A stretch of DNA of 64,000 nucleotides from Thalassospira sp. (GTDB lineage: Bacteria; Pseudomonadota; Alphaproteobacteria; Rhodospirillales; Thalassospiraceae). Position numbers and translations under genes: made by a program. Below, piece by piece: positions 20,847 to 30,032 of the stretch (position 1 is the first letter of the stretch; every line of letters begins with the position of its first letter). The notes under the pieces were generated by a model, which was not told the origin of the DNA, ran no database searches, and saw only the letters and a list, made by a program, of their open reading frames with translations. The DNA lies in contig NZ_PAQR01000053.1 of assembly GCF_002709775.1 (NCBI RefSeq), positions 1-64,000 on the forward strand, read 5' to 3'.

Positions 20847-22817
20847 TTACTCACACGGTAACAGCAGGCAAAGTTCAATGCTCTGCATGCGGCTTTGACG
20901 CAGCGTGATCGATCCGCCATGGGCATCGACAATGCGCTGTGAAATATGTAGGCCAAGGGCGCGGCGCAGCGCATGGGTTTCCATATTGCGCCGGAACAGC
21001 GCATCGGCGATCAGCCCGATTTCGTCATCATCAAGTTCATCACCATGGCATGGAATGCTGATCTCGACCAGCGTATCGGATTGCCGGTGGACATTGATGT
21101 GGATCGGCGCCCCGTGGGCAAAACGCCTGGATGTTTCGATCAGGTTGGTGATCGCAAGCCCCATCAGGGTTTCATCGATATAGACCTCGACGGTTGATGT
21201 CCCGTGGGTGCTGACACGCACCTCTGCACCCTCGCGTGTGGTTTGGGCGGCAAATTCCTGCAAGAAGCGGTTCACCGGAACCGTTTCACGCGCCAGCGAC
21301 AGGTCCTGCGTTTCGATCCCGTCCTTGGTCAGGAAGATATCGACCAATCGCGCCAGTTTCTGCGCCTGTAACTGGATGCGCTGCAGACGTTCCAGAACAT
21401 CGTCCTTGTGGTTCTTAAGGCGCAGCATCAGCATCTCGGAGGATCGCTGGATCACCGCCAAGGGGGTTCTGAATTCATGTGATAGCATCGAGATCAGTTT
21501 GCGCTGTTCTTCGACAAGGGTCGTGGTTTCCTCGGCCTTCTGGGTCACGGTGACCCGTTCCTTGTCCATTCTCGACAGGCGCACGGTCATGATGATGCCC
21601 ATGCCCACCAGATGGAACAGTAGGGTGAACTGATGCAGGTCAAGTCGAAGTCGGGTTGCCTCGATCACGCCGGAAAGGGCCAGCTGGATCATGATCGCCG
21701 CCCCGGTCGGGATGGCCAGCACCACAAGAAACGCCCAATGCTTTGGATTGCGGAAATCCTTGAACGCCCGTCTGAACAGGATCAGGCACATGGTCGCCAT
21801 GAACAGCGCATGGCTTGGCACGATATAGGTGCCAAAGACCGTATAAAGATCGGTCGCGGCCCCGGCGGCAAAGGCCAGAATGATAAAGCCATAGAGACAA
21901 CATAACCGATAGGCACGCGGATGGTTCTTGCGTGCCTCGATGATGTAAAGCCACAGGAACACCGTTATCCCGTAGGAAATGATGTTCATCGAACCCAACA
22001 AAAAGTCATTCAGCCACGGCGTGTCTGGTTGCACCTCGCTCAGGATCACGCCATTCACAACCGCCGTCGTGGTACCAATCGCACCGACCCAGATGCTGTA
22101 AAGAATAACCGCCCGGTCCCCGGCAATCAGGCCAAGCGCCAGATAGGCAATCCCAAGCGTAATAAAGAAGCCAAAGAACACATTGGTCGCCAGATGACGG
22201 AACGACAGCGACGTAATCAGTTCCTTGGTCGGCCATAGCGTCATCCAGATCAGATTGGCGCTGTTGCTTTGTGATCGGACATAAAGCCGGTAGTTCCCCG
22301 GCACCAGAAGGGGCAGGGCCGCAATATGTGTCCGTCCGCCATACTGCCGTTCGCTGGCCGGGACATGGTCGCCAAGGCGCGTACGCCACATCGGATTGCG
22401 CGCCTTGCCCGCCATCAAATACACATCGATATAGTTCAGATAGTTCGGCGCAATCTCAAGCAAGGCCCGCTTGCCGAGCTTGTTCTCCACCGTGAAATCG
22501 ACCTGATGCCAGATAATCCGGCGTGTATAGCCAAAGGACGGGATGGCGTTTGATCGCTGAAACGACCCTTCGGGCAGTGCCAGAATATCATCAAGCTCAA
22601 GCGCGCGGGTTTCATCGGCATAAGACGCCACATAGCGCGTAATCTCGCGCGGCGCTGCAATGTCACCGCTCAAAACCAACCGATCCGGCGTCGTGCTGCT
22701 TGTGTTCTCAGCCGTTTGCGCCTGTGCTGCCTGTCCGGGCACCATAAACACCGTCATTGCGATGAACAGCACCGTTAAGGCAAGGTGGCGCATGATTAAT
22801 CCCGATCTGATCATCAT
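20847..22817 (-). CDS. 7TMR-DISM histidine kinase with degenerate ATP-binding domain
   Basis: A 656-residue membrane protein with a signal-like first helix, a periplasmic 7TMR-DISMED2-like beta domain (about 45-190), about seven membrane helices (about 205-400) and a HisKA helix pair with intact H-box ISMLSHEFRTPLAVIQ (His447). The ATPase-like domain is degenerate. The N-box reads NLIETSRRFA, without the magnesium-binding Asn. The G1 box is replaced by PCHGDELDDD, and G2 reads RALGLHIS instead of GxGLGL. I infer it cannot autophosphorylate in cis but could accept phosphate from, or heterodimerise with, the kinase encoded immediately upstream. Its start overlaps that gene's stop (ATGA). Confidence 0.85.
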   Translation of the reverse strand: MMIRSGLIMRHLALTVLFIAMTVFMVPGQAAQAQTAENTSSTTPDRLVLSGDIAAPREITRYVASYADETRALELDDILALPEGSFQRSNAIPSFGYTRRIIWHQVDFTVENKLGKRALLEIAPNYLNYIDVYLMAGKARNPMWRTRLGDHVPASERQYGGRTHIAALPLLVPGNYRLYVRSQSNSANLIWMTLWPTKELITSLSFRHLATNVFFGFFITLGIAYLALGLIAGDRAVILYSIWVGAIGTTTAVVNGVILSEVQPDTPWLNDFLLGSMNIISYGITVFLWLYIIEARKNHPRAYRLCCLYGFIILAFAAGAATDLYTVFGTYIVPSHALFMATMCLILFRRAFKDFRNPKHWAFLVVLAIPTGAAIMIQLALSGVIEATRLRLDLHQFTLLFHLVGMGIIMTVRLSRMDKERVTVTQKAEETTTLVEEQRKLISMLSHEFRTPLAVIQRSSEMLMLRLKNHKDDVLERLQRIQLQAQKLARLVDIFLTKDGIETQDLSLARETVPVNRFLQEFAAQTTREGAEVRVSTHGTSTVEVYIDETLMGLAITNLIETSRRFAHGAPIHINVHRQSDTLVEISIPCHGDELDDDEIGLIADALFRRNMETHALRRALGLHISQRIVDAHGGSITLRQSRMQSIELCLLLPCE

Positions 22818-24856
22818 GCCGGGTCCCCATTTCTTGGGGGCTCTGGATAGCCGGTCAGGGACCGGGTGCGGTTTTCATTGGCCCGCAGAACGGTCTTGTC
22901 GCGGTCATAGGGCAGCTTGATCAAAATGGTCGTGCCGCCTTCTTCGCCAACACTGACCGAAAGCGATCCGTCATGGGCCTCAATGATCCGGTTGGTCAGA
23001 TGCAGGCCCAGCCCGACACCCTGTGTTTTTGTCGCATCCTTGCCGCGATAAAAGGCATGCAGAACATTCTGAAGATCGTCGGCGGCAATACCGGGGCCTT
23101 CATCGACCACCCGGATATAGACATAGCCATTGGCTTCACGCTCCGCCGAAATCCAAACAGCCGCACCCGGCGCATATTTCCGCGCATTCTCGATCAGGTT
23201 GAGCATCGCACGTTCCATCAGGATGCGGTCGATCTCGACAATGGCGGTATCGCATTTGATCAGGCTGATATTCTGGCCGGGCACCTCGCGGTGACGTCGG
23301 GCAATCAGATCGCCCAGAAACGCATCAATCGCCACCGCCTCGCGTGTGGTGCCAAATGTCGCGCTATCAAGCGTCTCCTTGGTCAGGAACGCATCAACAA
23401 GGCCCGAAAGCTGGCCTGCGTTTGACCGGATGGTGGACAAGCGGTTCAGAACCGCTTCCGGTTCCTTTTGAAGATGAAGGCCAAGGATCTCTGCGGATCG
23501 CTGAATGATGGCAAGCGGGGTGCGGAACTCATGCGACAGCATCGTGATGAAGGTACGCTGCTCACTGGCCAGCTGATTGGCCCGCTGGCTCGTTGCCAGG
23601 GCATCAACCCGTCGATTGATCAGGCCATAGGTCCGATAGGCCATCGCCATCGCAACCATGACCAGCTGAATAACCGCACTGGTGGAAAAGATGCTGGTTG
23701 TGAATTCATTGACGGGCAATTGCCCCATCAAAAGCATCAGATGTGCCATTGTTCCGATGGTCGGAATGCCAAGGGCAATCATCATGAATAATGTCTGCAG
23801 GTACTGCTGCTGGTGAAAGCCGCGATAGACCAGATTGATCAAAAGCACTGCCAGAAGAATAACCTCGGGCACAAAGAAAAGCTTGGCATACAGGATGTAC
23901 AAATCCGATGTGGCGGCAACGAGACCGGCAATTGCCAAAACCGAATAGACGGACATGAAACGGAAAAGCCACCGGTTGGTCTGATCAAGACGGGTAATAT
24001 AGCTCCACATCATGATCGATGAGCCAAGCGCAAGTGCTGTTCCCGTTCCGGTGACAAAATCCGACGCCAGCGCCCAGACCGGCTTGAAGATCAGCTGCGC
24101 ATATCCCGTGATCCCGAAATAGATCAGAAACAGCGAAAAGACATAGCCCGCATACCAGATAACCGACCGGTCCCCCGACAGCAGGCCAAAGGTGAAATAA
24201 AGCCCGAAGGCAACAATCAGGACACCAAGGCTGGCCCCCTTGATGAAGCTCTCGCTGCCCGATTTCGTTATCAGTAGCGTATCGGGCAGGAGTTCCGCCT
24301 CAAGCACATGCGCACTGGTGGTCTTGACCCCGATCACCAGCCAATAGTTGCCCAGTGCCAGTTTCGGCCATTCGGCAACATGCGAAAGGCCGTGCACCTC
24401 GTTGCGCGCGGTTTGAACACGGTCGCCGACCCGCTCATACCAGATGATCCGCCGGCCGTCCTCGGAAAGGATGCTCAGGGCAATGTCATTAAGGTAAACC
24501 TGCCCGATATCAATAAATGAACTGCTGCCCAGACGATCCGCCTGGTTCACGATCCGGACCGGGGTGCGATACCAGATCGTGCGATCGGTATAGCCGGGGC
24601 CCGGTGTCTGATACACTGGGGCAAACTCGATCTCGTCTATCTGGACAACGTCAAACGGGGTATCTGCCTCGCGATCCGTCACCAATCGTTGTAGATAACG
24701 ATTAAGATCAATGGCTTCGGCTGCGCCGCTTGGCGGCAAGACAAGTATTCGCCCCGGTTCATGGGCAATGCTTTGATTGCCATAAACGGCAAGCAGCCCC
24801 GACGTGATTGCCATCAACACCGCCAGAAGGGCTATTTTCAAGCGGATGTTGCGCAA
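22814..24856 (-). CDS. 7TMR-DISM sensor histidine kinase with intact catalytic domain
   Basis: A 680-residue membrane kinase. An N-terminal helix is followed by a periplasmic 7TMR-DISMED2-like domain, about seven membrane helices (about 215-410), HisKA with MLSHEFRTPLAIIQ (His442) and a complete HATPase domain: N-box NLIENARKYA, G1 DEGPGI and G2 GVGLGLHL. It shares architecture and sequence with the downstream degenerate kinase, so the pair arose by duplication. It is divergent from glmM. Ligands of these periplasmic domains are often carbohydrate-like, but nothing here identifies one. Confidence 0.9.
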   Translation of the reverse strand: MRNIRLKIALLAVLMAITSGLLAVYGNQSIAHEPGRILVLPPSGAAEAIDLNRYLQRLVTDREADTPFDVVQIDEIEFAPVYQTPGPGYTDRTIWYRTPVRIVNQADRLGSSSFIDIGQVYLNDIALSILSEDGRRIIWYERVGDRVQTARNEVHGLSHVAEWPKLALGNYWLVIGVKTTSAHVLEAELLPDTLLITKSGSESFIKGASLGVLIVAFGLYFTFGLLSGDRSVIWYAGYVFSLFLIYFGITGYAQLIFKPVWALASDFVTGTGTALALGSSIMMWSYITRLDQTNRWLFRFMSVYSVLAIAGLVAATSDLYILYAKLFFVPEVILLAVLLINLVYRGFHQQQYLQTLFMMIALGIPTIGTMAHLMLLMGQLPVNEFTTSIFSTSAVIQLVMVAMAMAYRTYGLINRRVDALATSQRANQLASEQRTFITMLSHEFRTPLAIIQRSAEILGLHLQKEPEAVLNRLSTIRSNAGQLSGLVDAFLTKETLDSATFGTTREAVAIDAFLGDLIARRHREVPGQNISLIKCDTAIVEIDRILMERAMLNLIENARKYAPGAAVWISAEREANGYVYIRVVDEGPGIAADDLQNVLHAFYRGKDATKTQGVGLGLHLTNRIIEAHDGSLSVSVGEEGGTTILIKLPYDRDKTVLRANENRTRSLTGYPEPPRNGDPA

Positions 24857-25101
24857 AATTCCCTCGGTTTCAGTCCTTTAAACCATGCACCATGTGATAG
24901 CCGGTTTTTGACCGAAGGTCATGGGTTTTATCGGAACAGGACCTTGTTCACCTGTTAACGGATTGGTCGCCAGTTTTCCGCTACAATCCTTGGTGAAATA
25001 TGCCGATTGCCAGTGGCATTGCGACGTCACTTTGATATAACCGGCAGTCAGATTTGATCGACGGGGCAGCAATGCCCGCAACGCAAGCAGAGACACAGAG
25101 T

Positions 25102-26451
25102 ATGAGCCGCAAATATTTTGGCACCGATGGTATCCGCGGAACCGCCAACACGGCCCCGATGACCGCCGAGGTCGCCCTGAAAGTCGGGATGGCCGCTGGC
25201 CACTATTTCACCCGTGGTAATCACCGCCACAAGGTCGTGATTGGCAAGGATACCCGACTGTCTGGCTATATGCTTGAACCTGCCCTTGTTGCCGGTTTTA
25301 CCTCGATGGGAATGGATGTCATGCTGGTCGGCCCGATGCCGACCCCGGCTGTGGCCATGCTGACCAAATCGATGCGTGCCGATATCGGTGTGATGATCTC
25401 TGCCTCGCACAACCCGTTTCAGGATAACGGCATCAAGCTGTTTGGCCCCGATGGCTTCAAGCTCTCGGATGAGGTCGAACTTGAACTCGAAGCCCTGATG
25501 GAAAGCGATCTGTCGGGCAAGCTGGTTCCGGCAAACACGCTTGGCCGCGCCAAGCGCATTGACGATGCCCCGGGCCGCTATATCGAGGCCGTCAAATCAT
25601 CCCTGCCGGGCTCGGTCACGCTTGAAGGCCTTCGGATCGTTCTCGATTGCGCTCATGGTGCGGGCTACTCCGTCGCACCCAAGGTCCTGCGTGAACTCGG
25701 GGCCGACGTGATTGAAATCGGTACCAGCCCGAATGGTCTTAACATCAATGACCAGTGTGGCTCGACCCATACCAAAACCATGTGTGACCGCGTTCTGGCC
25801 GAAAAGGCCGATGTCGGGATTGCCCTTGATGGCGATGCCGACCGCGTTCAGATGTGTGATGAAAAAGGCCAGCTGATCGATGGGGATCAGTTGATGGGCC
25901 TTGTCGCCACCCATTGGAAACGCACCGGTCAGCTGCGCGGTAATGCGCTGGTCGCGACCGTGATGTCGAACCTGGGTCTGGAACGCTACCTTGAAAGCAA
26001 CGATGTCCGCCTGATCCGCACCAAGGTCGGTGATCGCTATGTTGTCGAACAGATGCGCGCCCTTGATTGCAATGTCGGCGGCGAACAGTCCGGCCATATC
26101 GTGCTGTCGGACTTCGCATCGACCGGTGATGGCCTGCTGGCGGGTCTTCAGGTGCTGGCCGTTCTTGCCAGCCGCGAAGGCCCGGTTTCGGAACTGAGCC
26201 GCGTGTTCGAACCGCTGCCGCAGATCCTTAAAAACGTGCGCTACAGCGCTGGAAGCGATCCGCTGGCGCAAAACAGCGTGATCGAAGCCATTTCCTCGGC
26301 CGAGCGCGCCTTTAACGGTGATGGTCGTGTTCTGATCCGCAAGTCCGGTACAGAACCGCTGATCCGCGTCATGGCCGAAGGCGACGACGCGATCAAGGTC
26401 GAACAGATCGTTGACGGCATTGTTGCTGAAATCACCGCCGTCGCCGGCTAA
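25102..26451 (+). CDS. glmM: Phosphoglucosamine mutase GlmM
   Basis: A 449-residue enzyme that converts glucosamine-6-phosphate to glucosamine-1-phosphate for UDP-GlcNAc synthesis. The N-terminal [11 protein letters not shown], the phosphoserine loop [14 protein letters not shown], the metal loop ALDGDADRV and the substrate loop GGEQSGH are all present. I start at ATG 25102 because the family begins [10 protein letters not shown]; in-frame starts at 25054 (TTG) and 25072 (ATG, after GGGGC) would add 16 or 10 residues. In related genomes glmM follows folP; here a signalling module separates them. Confidence 0.95.
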   Translation: MSRKYFGTDGIRGTANTAPMTAEVALKVGMAAGHYFTRGNHRHKVVIGKDTRLSGYMLEPALVAGFTSMGMDVMLVGPMPTPAVAMLTKSMRADIGVMISASHNPFQDNGIKLFGPDGFKLSDEVELELEALMESDLSGKLVPANTLGRAKRIDDAPGRYIEAVKSSLPGSVTLEGLRIVLDCAHGAGYSVAPKVLRELGADVIEIGTSPNGLNINDQCGSTHTKTMCDRVLAEKADVGIALDGDADRVQMCDEKGQLIDGDQLMGLVATHWKRTGQLRGNALVATVMSNLGLERYLESNDVRLIRTKVGDRYVVEQMRALDCNVGGEQSGHIVLSDFASTGDGLLAGLQVLAVLASREGPVSELSRVFEPLPQILKNVRYSAGSDPLAQNSVIEAISSAERAFNGDGRVLIRKSGTEPLIRVMAEGDDAIKVEQIVDGIVAEITAVAG

Positions 26452-26499
26452 CCGGGCAGCGTAAAGAAACCTGATATCTGCAGGATAAGGAAGGATCGT

Positions 26500-27297
26500 A
26501 TGAAGGGTCGTGTCTTGATTATTGCCGGGTCGGATTGTTCCGGCGGGGCTGGCATTCAGGCCGATATCAAGTCGGTGACCGCTCTTGGCGGCTATGCTGC
26601 AACTGCGATCACGGCACTTACGGTGCAAAACACCACCGGAGTCTTCGACGTTCTGGGTATCGATCCCGACATGATCGTCCATCAGGCGACGGTCACGATT
26701 GATGATATCGGGGCTGATGCGCTTAAAACGGGTATGCTGCATTCCGTGCCGGTGATTACTGCCGTGGCGGAATTTATCAAATCAAAGGCGACTGGTATTC
26801 CGGTCGTGGTCGACCCTGTGATGGTATCGCAAAGCGGTTCGCGCCTGCTTCACGAAGACGCGGTCGAAGCTCTGATCACCCATATGATTCCGCTTGCCAG
26901 CCTGCTGACGCCAAATATTCCCGAGGCCGAAGTACTATCAGGTATGAAAATCACCTCTGAAAGTGATATGATTGCTGCAGCGCACAAAATTGGCGATCTG
27001 GGGGCAGAGGCCGTCCTGATAAAAGGTGGTCACGCAGACGGGGACAAAATCGTCGATATCTTATGGCGCCGGGATGGCGATGTCGAAGGCTTCGAAGGCA
27101 CGCGCATTCCGTCTGAAAATAATCATGGTACGGGCTGCTCGCTTGCAAGTGCCATTGCAACCGGGCTGGCTCAGGGCATGGGATTAAGTGATTCCGTTGC
27201 CCGCGCACGGGCTTTTGTCCGTGAAGCCATCCGAACCGCGCCAAATTTTGGCAAAGGAAACGGTCCGCTAAACCATGCGCATCCTGTGACCGGTTGA
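26500..27297 (+). CDS. thiD: Hydroxymethylpyrimidine / HMP-phosphate kinase ThiD
   Basis: A 265-residue ribokinase-fold enzyme that phosphorylates HMP and then HMP-P for thiamine biosynthesis. The N-terminal IIAGSDCSGGAGIQADIK binds substrate, and the C-terminal anion-hole motif NNHGTGCSLASAIATG carries the catalytic Cys/Asp region. AAGGAAGG lies seven bases upstream of the ATG. It probably shares a transcript with glmM (gap of 48 bases). Confidence 0.95.
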   Translation: MKGRVLIIAGSDCSGGAGIQADIKSVTALGGYAATAITALTVQNTTGVFDVLGIDPDMIVHQATVTIDDIGADALKTGMLHSVPVITAVAEFIKSKATGIPVVVDPVMVSQSGSRLLHEDAVEALITHMIPLASLLTPNIPEAEVLSGMKITSESDMIAAAHKIGDLGAEAVLIKGGHADGDKIVDILWRRDGDVEGFEGTRIPSENNHGTGCSLASAIATGLAQGMGLSDSVARARAFVREAIRTAPNFGKGNGPLNHAHPVTG

Positions 27298-27347
27298 GTT
27301 TCTCAACAAGAATGTGACAGGACGCTGAAAGTTGGGACACTTGAGGT

Positions 27348-27890
27348 ATGCCGGGCACATCGTTTTTCCATCAGGCGCGTAACAACGCCTGGTCCAATCA
27401 CCGTTTGTATGGTGTCTGTCAGAAATTGACGGATGACGAACGCAACACCAAACGAACAGCGTTTTCATCTTCCATTCTTGAAACCCTGAACCATATTCTG
27501 ACCAATGACTGGTATTATCTTGATGCACTGGTCGGCGGTGGACGTGGTCGGGATTGTCTTGCCAATGAAATGCCGTTTGCAGCCATCGACAAACTGGCCG
27601 CTGCCCAGCGTGATACGGACATGCGGCTGATGGCCTTTTGCGAACAACTGAACGACAAGGACGCCATTCGCAGTGTCGAACTGATCCGCGAAGAAGGTAG
27701 CAAGACGTTTGAAACCGTGGCGGATATCCTGTCACATCTCTTTGTGTATCAGACCCACCAACGCGGGCAGGTACATGCACTTCTGGCGGTCACCGGTCAG
27801 GCGCCGCCACCACTTGATGACTACCATCTTGAATATGATGCACCGATGCCAAGGATCGATTTCTCGGCGCTTGGCCGCAAAGGCGCATAA
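27348..27890 (+). CDS. DinB-fold protein (DUF664-like)
   Basis: A 180-residue four-helix-bundle protein of the DinB superfamily, whose members bind a divalent metal through three histidines; some are thiol transferases. The likely ligands are the His in LNHILTNDWYYLD (about 48) and the HxxxH pair in THQRGQVHALL (about 135-139). TTGAGGT precedes the ATG. It lies downstream of thiD and just before a small exported protein. No specific substrate can be read. Confidence 0.85.
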   Translation: MPGTSFFHQARNNAWSNHRLYGVCQKLTDDERNTKRTAFSSSILETLNHILTNDWYYLDALVGGGRGRDCLANEMPFAAIDKLAAAQRDTDMRLMAFCEQLNDKDAIRSVELIREEGSKTFETVADILSHLFVYQTHQRGQVHALLAVTGQAPPPLDDYHLEYDAPMPRIDFSALGRKGA

Positions 27891-27899
27891 AGGATACGA

Positions 27900-28250
27900 A
27901 TGAATACAAGAATGCTACGGCGCGCAATTCTGGCTGCCGGGATTGCGGCACTGGCGGTGGTTAGTCTGGGCAACCCGCACCGCCACATTGCCGATGTTTT
28001 GTGGCCGGATGATGCCGCGCCTTGGGAACATGTCACAGCGGTGTACGTCCCGGATGTCAATCAACCGACCCGGGTCAAGATATCCGAGGCGACCTTTGAC
28101 GATCTGGCGGACTGCCGCGATCACGTGATGGAACAGGCAGCTGAACATGGCGACCCGGACCTTGATAAGGGCCGATTTGAATGCGCCATCGGATTTTATG
28201 CTGACAAGGATGATGGTACAGGCGGCGAATACCGCCTGATCGTCAAGTAA
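27900..28250 (+). CDS. Small exported or membrane-anchored protein of unknown function
   Basis: A 116-residue protein. Residues 4-24 form a basic-then-hydrophobic N-terminal segment that could be a signal peptide or anchor. The rest is soluble and acidic, with two Cys (DCRDHV and ECAIGF) that might form a disulfide. AAAGGAT lies six bases upstream of the ATG, nine bases after the DinB stop, so the two are probably co-transcribed. I recognise no family. Confidence 0.7.
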   Translation: MNTRMLRRAILAAGIAALAVVSLGNPHRHIADVLWPDDAAPWEHVTAVYVPDVNQPTRVKISEATFDDLADCRDHVMEQAAEHGDPDLDKGRFECAIGFYADKDDGTGGEYRLIVK

Positions 28251-28281
28251 GCTTCGGCTGTGTGCCCTGTGGTGCCTCGGG

Positions 28282-29157
28282 TTACAGCACGTACCACAGA
28301 AGGGCGGGCAGCGCGACGGCGGCCAGGAAGCTTGAGCTGATGACAACACCAGCAACTTCCTCCGGCTCGCGGTTATAAAGCTGCGCAAACAGGTAGCAGA
28401 ACACGGCAACCGGCATCGAACATTGCAGGATCACAACCCCGCGTTCCATGCCGGTAAGGCCCATGACTTCCGACAGGCCGAAACCAACCCCGAAGCCCAT
28501 GCCAAGACGAAGCACGCTAAGGGCTGTGCTGCGCGCAAGGCTGACCGGGCGAAGCTTCGCCAGTGACACACCAAGGGTAAACAGCATCAACGGAATGGTC
28601 AGCTGACCAATCAGGTTGGTGGTGTTGTAAAGCCATTCCGGCACCGGCGTTTCGGTGGCCAAAAAGCCCGTGGCAATCAGGGTGGCGGGAATGATCGGCA
28701 TCTTGGCGAGTGACCGGATCGAAAAACTGCCCGATACAAACGCCACACCGACGGTCAGCTGGATCACGACATAGGCGGCAAAGAACGCGACTGAAAGTGC
28801 AAGCCCTTCCTGCCCATAAGCCAGCATACAAAGCGGCAAGCCAACGTTACCGACATTCGGCCAGGTCAGCGATTGCAGATAGGTACGCGGTGACAGGTTG
28901 AAAACCTTAAGAACCGGCCAGCCGATCAGGGCGAAAATCACGTTCGCGGCAAGGGCGGCTGTCCCCATCAGAACCAGCGTATCACCGCCAAGCTCGACCG
29001 TTGCAAGGGCTGCAAAGGTCAGACACGGCGTTGCGAAATAGGTGACAATGGATGTGACAAGGTTGGTGTCAAAATGCTTGCCGGCGCGGGCCCAGAAATA
29101 TCCCAGTCCGGTGGTGATAAAAACCGGGGCCAAAATCGCAAAAATATCGGCAAACAT
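28282..29157 (-). CDS. AEC (auxin efflux carrier) family transporter
   Basis: A 291-residue inner-membrane permease with about ten hydrophobic segments spread over the whole length. The N-terminal IFAILAPVFITTGLGYFWAR, the middle WPNVGNVGLPL (about 101-111) and the C-terminal ERGVVILQCSMPVAVFCYL are the usual AEC signatures. Members move small organic acids or related anions; the substrate is not predictable. AAGGAAT eight bases upstream supports the ATG at 29157. It faces the small exported protein with a gap of only 31 bases and no obvious terminator. Confidence 0.88.
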   Translation of the reverse strand: MFADIFAILAPVFITTGLGYFWARAGKHFDTNLVTSIVTYFATPCLTFAALATVELGGDTLVLMGTAALAANVIFALIGWPVLKVFNLSPRTYLQSLTWPNVGNVGLPLCMLAYGQEGLALSVAFFAAYVVIQLTVGVAFVSGSFSIRSLAKMPIIPATLIATGFLATETPVPEWLYNTTNLIGQLTIPLMLFTLGVSLAKLRPVSLARSTALSVLRLGMGFGVGFGLSEVMGLTGMERGVVILQCSMPVAVFCYLFAQLYNREPEEVAGVVISSSFLAAVALPALLWYVL

Positions 29158-29363
29158 AGAACGTTATTCCTTGAAGGTCTTATTATCGTGAGGCGTGACT
29201 TGCAGGGAAATTGTCACGTCTTCCGGTTGCTCTGCAAGTGAATAATGGTAATACCAATTTCTTTTTCGCGCTGCAGAAAAATGCGGCCGGACCTGTGAAG
29301 CCTTGCTTTTGCAAATGGCTTTGCGCCATTGTTGGCAAAATTTGACCATGCAAAAGGCCCCTG

Positions 29364-29999
29364 ATGACCGGCTCTGTCCATCAATCTGTCAAACGTCACC
29401 TGATCGATCCGGCCCCGCGCTTTCGCGATCAACGCCATCCGGTTCCGGCCGTGTTTCTGGACCGCGACGGCGTGATTAACGAAGAAGTCCATTATCTTTC
29501 GGACGTTGCCGACCTCAAACTGATCAAGGGGGCCGGGGAGGCGATCAAGCGCCTCAATGACGCGGGGCTCCCGGTGATTGTGGTGACCAACCAGTCCGGT
29601 GTCGCACGCGGCTACCTTGCCGAAGATCAGCTGCTCGAAATCCACAAGGCGTTGGTGGCCCAGCTTTCTGATCACAACGCATCGGTGCAGGGCATCTATT
29701 ATTCGCCCTATCATCCAACCGGGCAGGGCGATTACGGCCGCGAAAGCACATGCCGCAAACCCGAACCGGGCATGCTTTTGGCATCTGCTGAGGACTTTGC
29801 CATCAGTCTGGCTGAAAGCATTCTTGTCGGGGATCGCATCAATGATATCCGCGCCGGGCATCGGGCCGGTGCGCGCGCCATCATGGTCAGAACCGGCCAC
29901 GGGGCCAAGGAAGCCATCCTGCCCGAAGCTCAAGAGGCCGATTTCATCGCCGATGATCTGTCAGCCGCCGTCGATCATATCCTGAGCAACTTGCCCTAG
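29364..29999 (+). CDS. GmhB-like HAD phosphatase lacking most zinc ligands
   Basis: A 211-residue HAD phosphatase. The motifs are FLDRDGVINE (catalytic Asp pair), TNQSGVARG (motif II), CRKPEPGM (motif III Lys) and LVGDRINDI (motif IV). The overall family is histidinol-phosphate / D,D-heptose-1,7-bisphosphate phosphatase. E. coli GmhB binds zinc through CxH...CxC; here the equivalent positions read SPYHP and STC, so three of four ligands are gone and the substrate loop probably differs. The N-terminus is about 25 residues longer than usual, and the start is not well supported by a ribosome site. LPS heptose synthesis is possible but unproven. Confidence 0.8.
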   Translation: MTGSVHQSVKRHLIDPAPRFRDQRHPVPAVFLDRDGVINEEVHYLSDVADLKLIKGAGEAIKRLNDAGLPVIVVTNQSGVARGYLAEDQLLEIHKALVAQLSDHNASVQGIYYSPYHPTGQGDYGRESTCRKPEPGMLLASAEDFAISLAESILVGDRINDIRAGHRAGARAIMVRTGHGAKEAILPEAQEADFIADDLSAAVDHILSNLP

Positions 30000-30032
30000 G
30001 CAGGCCAATATCCGCTCGGAAACTCTTTTGGC

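Noticed and set aside
20847..21300. Degenerate ATPase boxes of the kinase considered as a frameshift artefact
   Set aside because: The reading frame is continuous to a normal C-terminus with related flanking residues (LGLHISQRIVDAHGG), so residues were substituted, not frameshifted.
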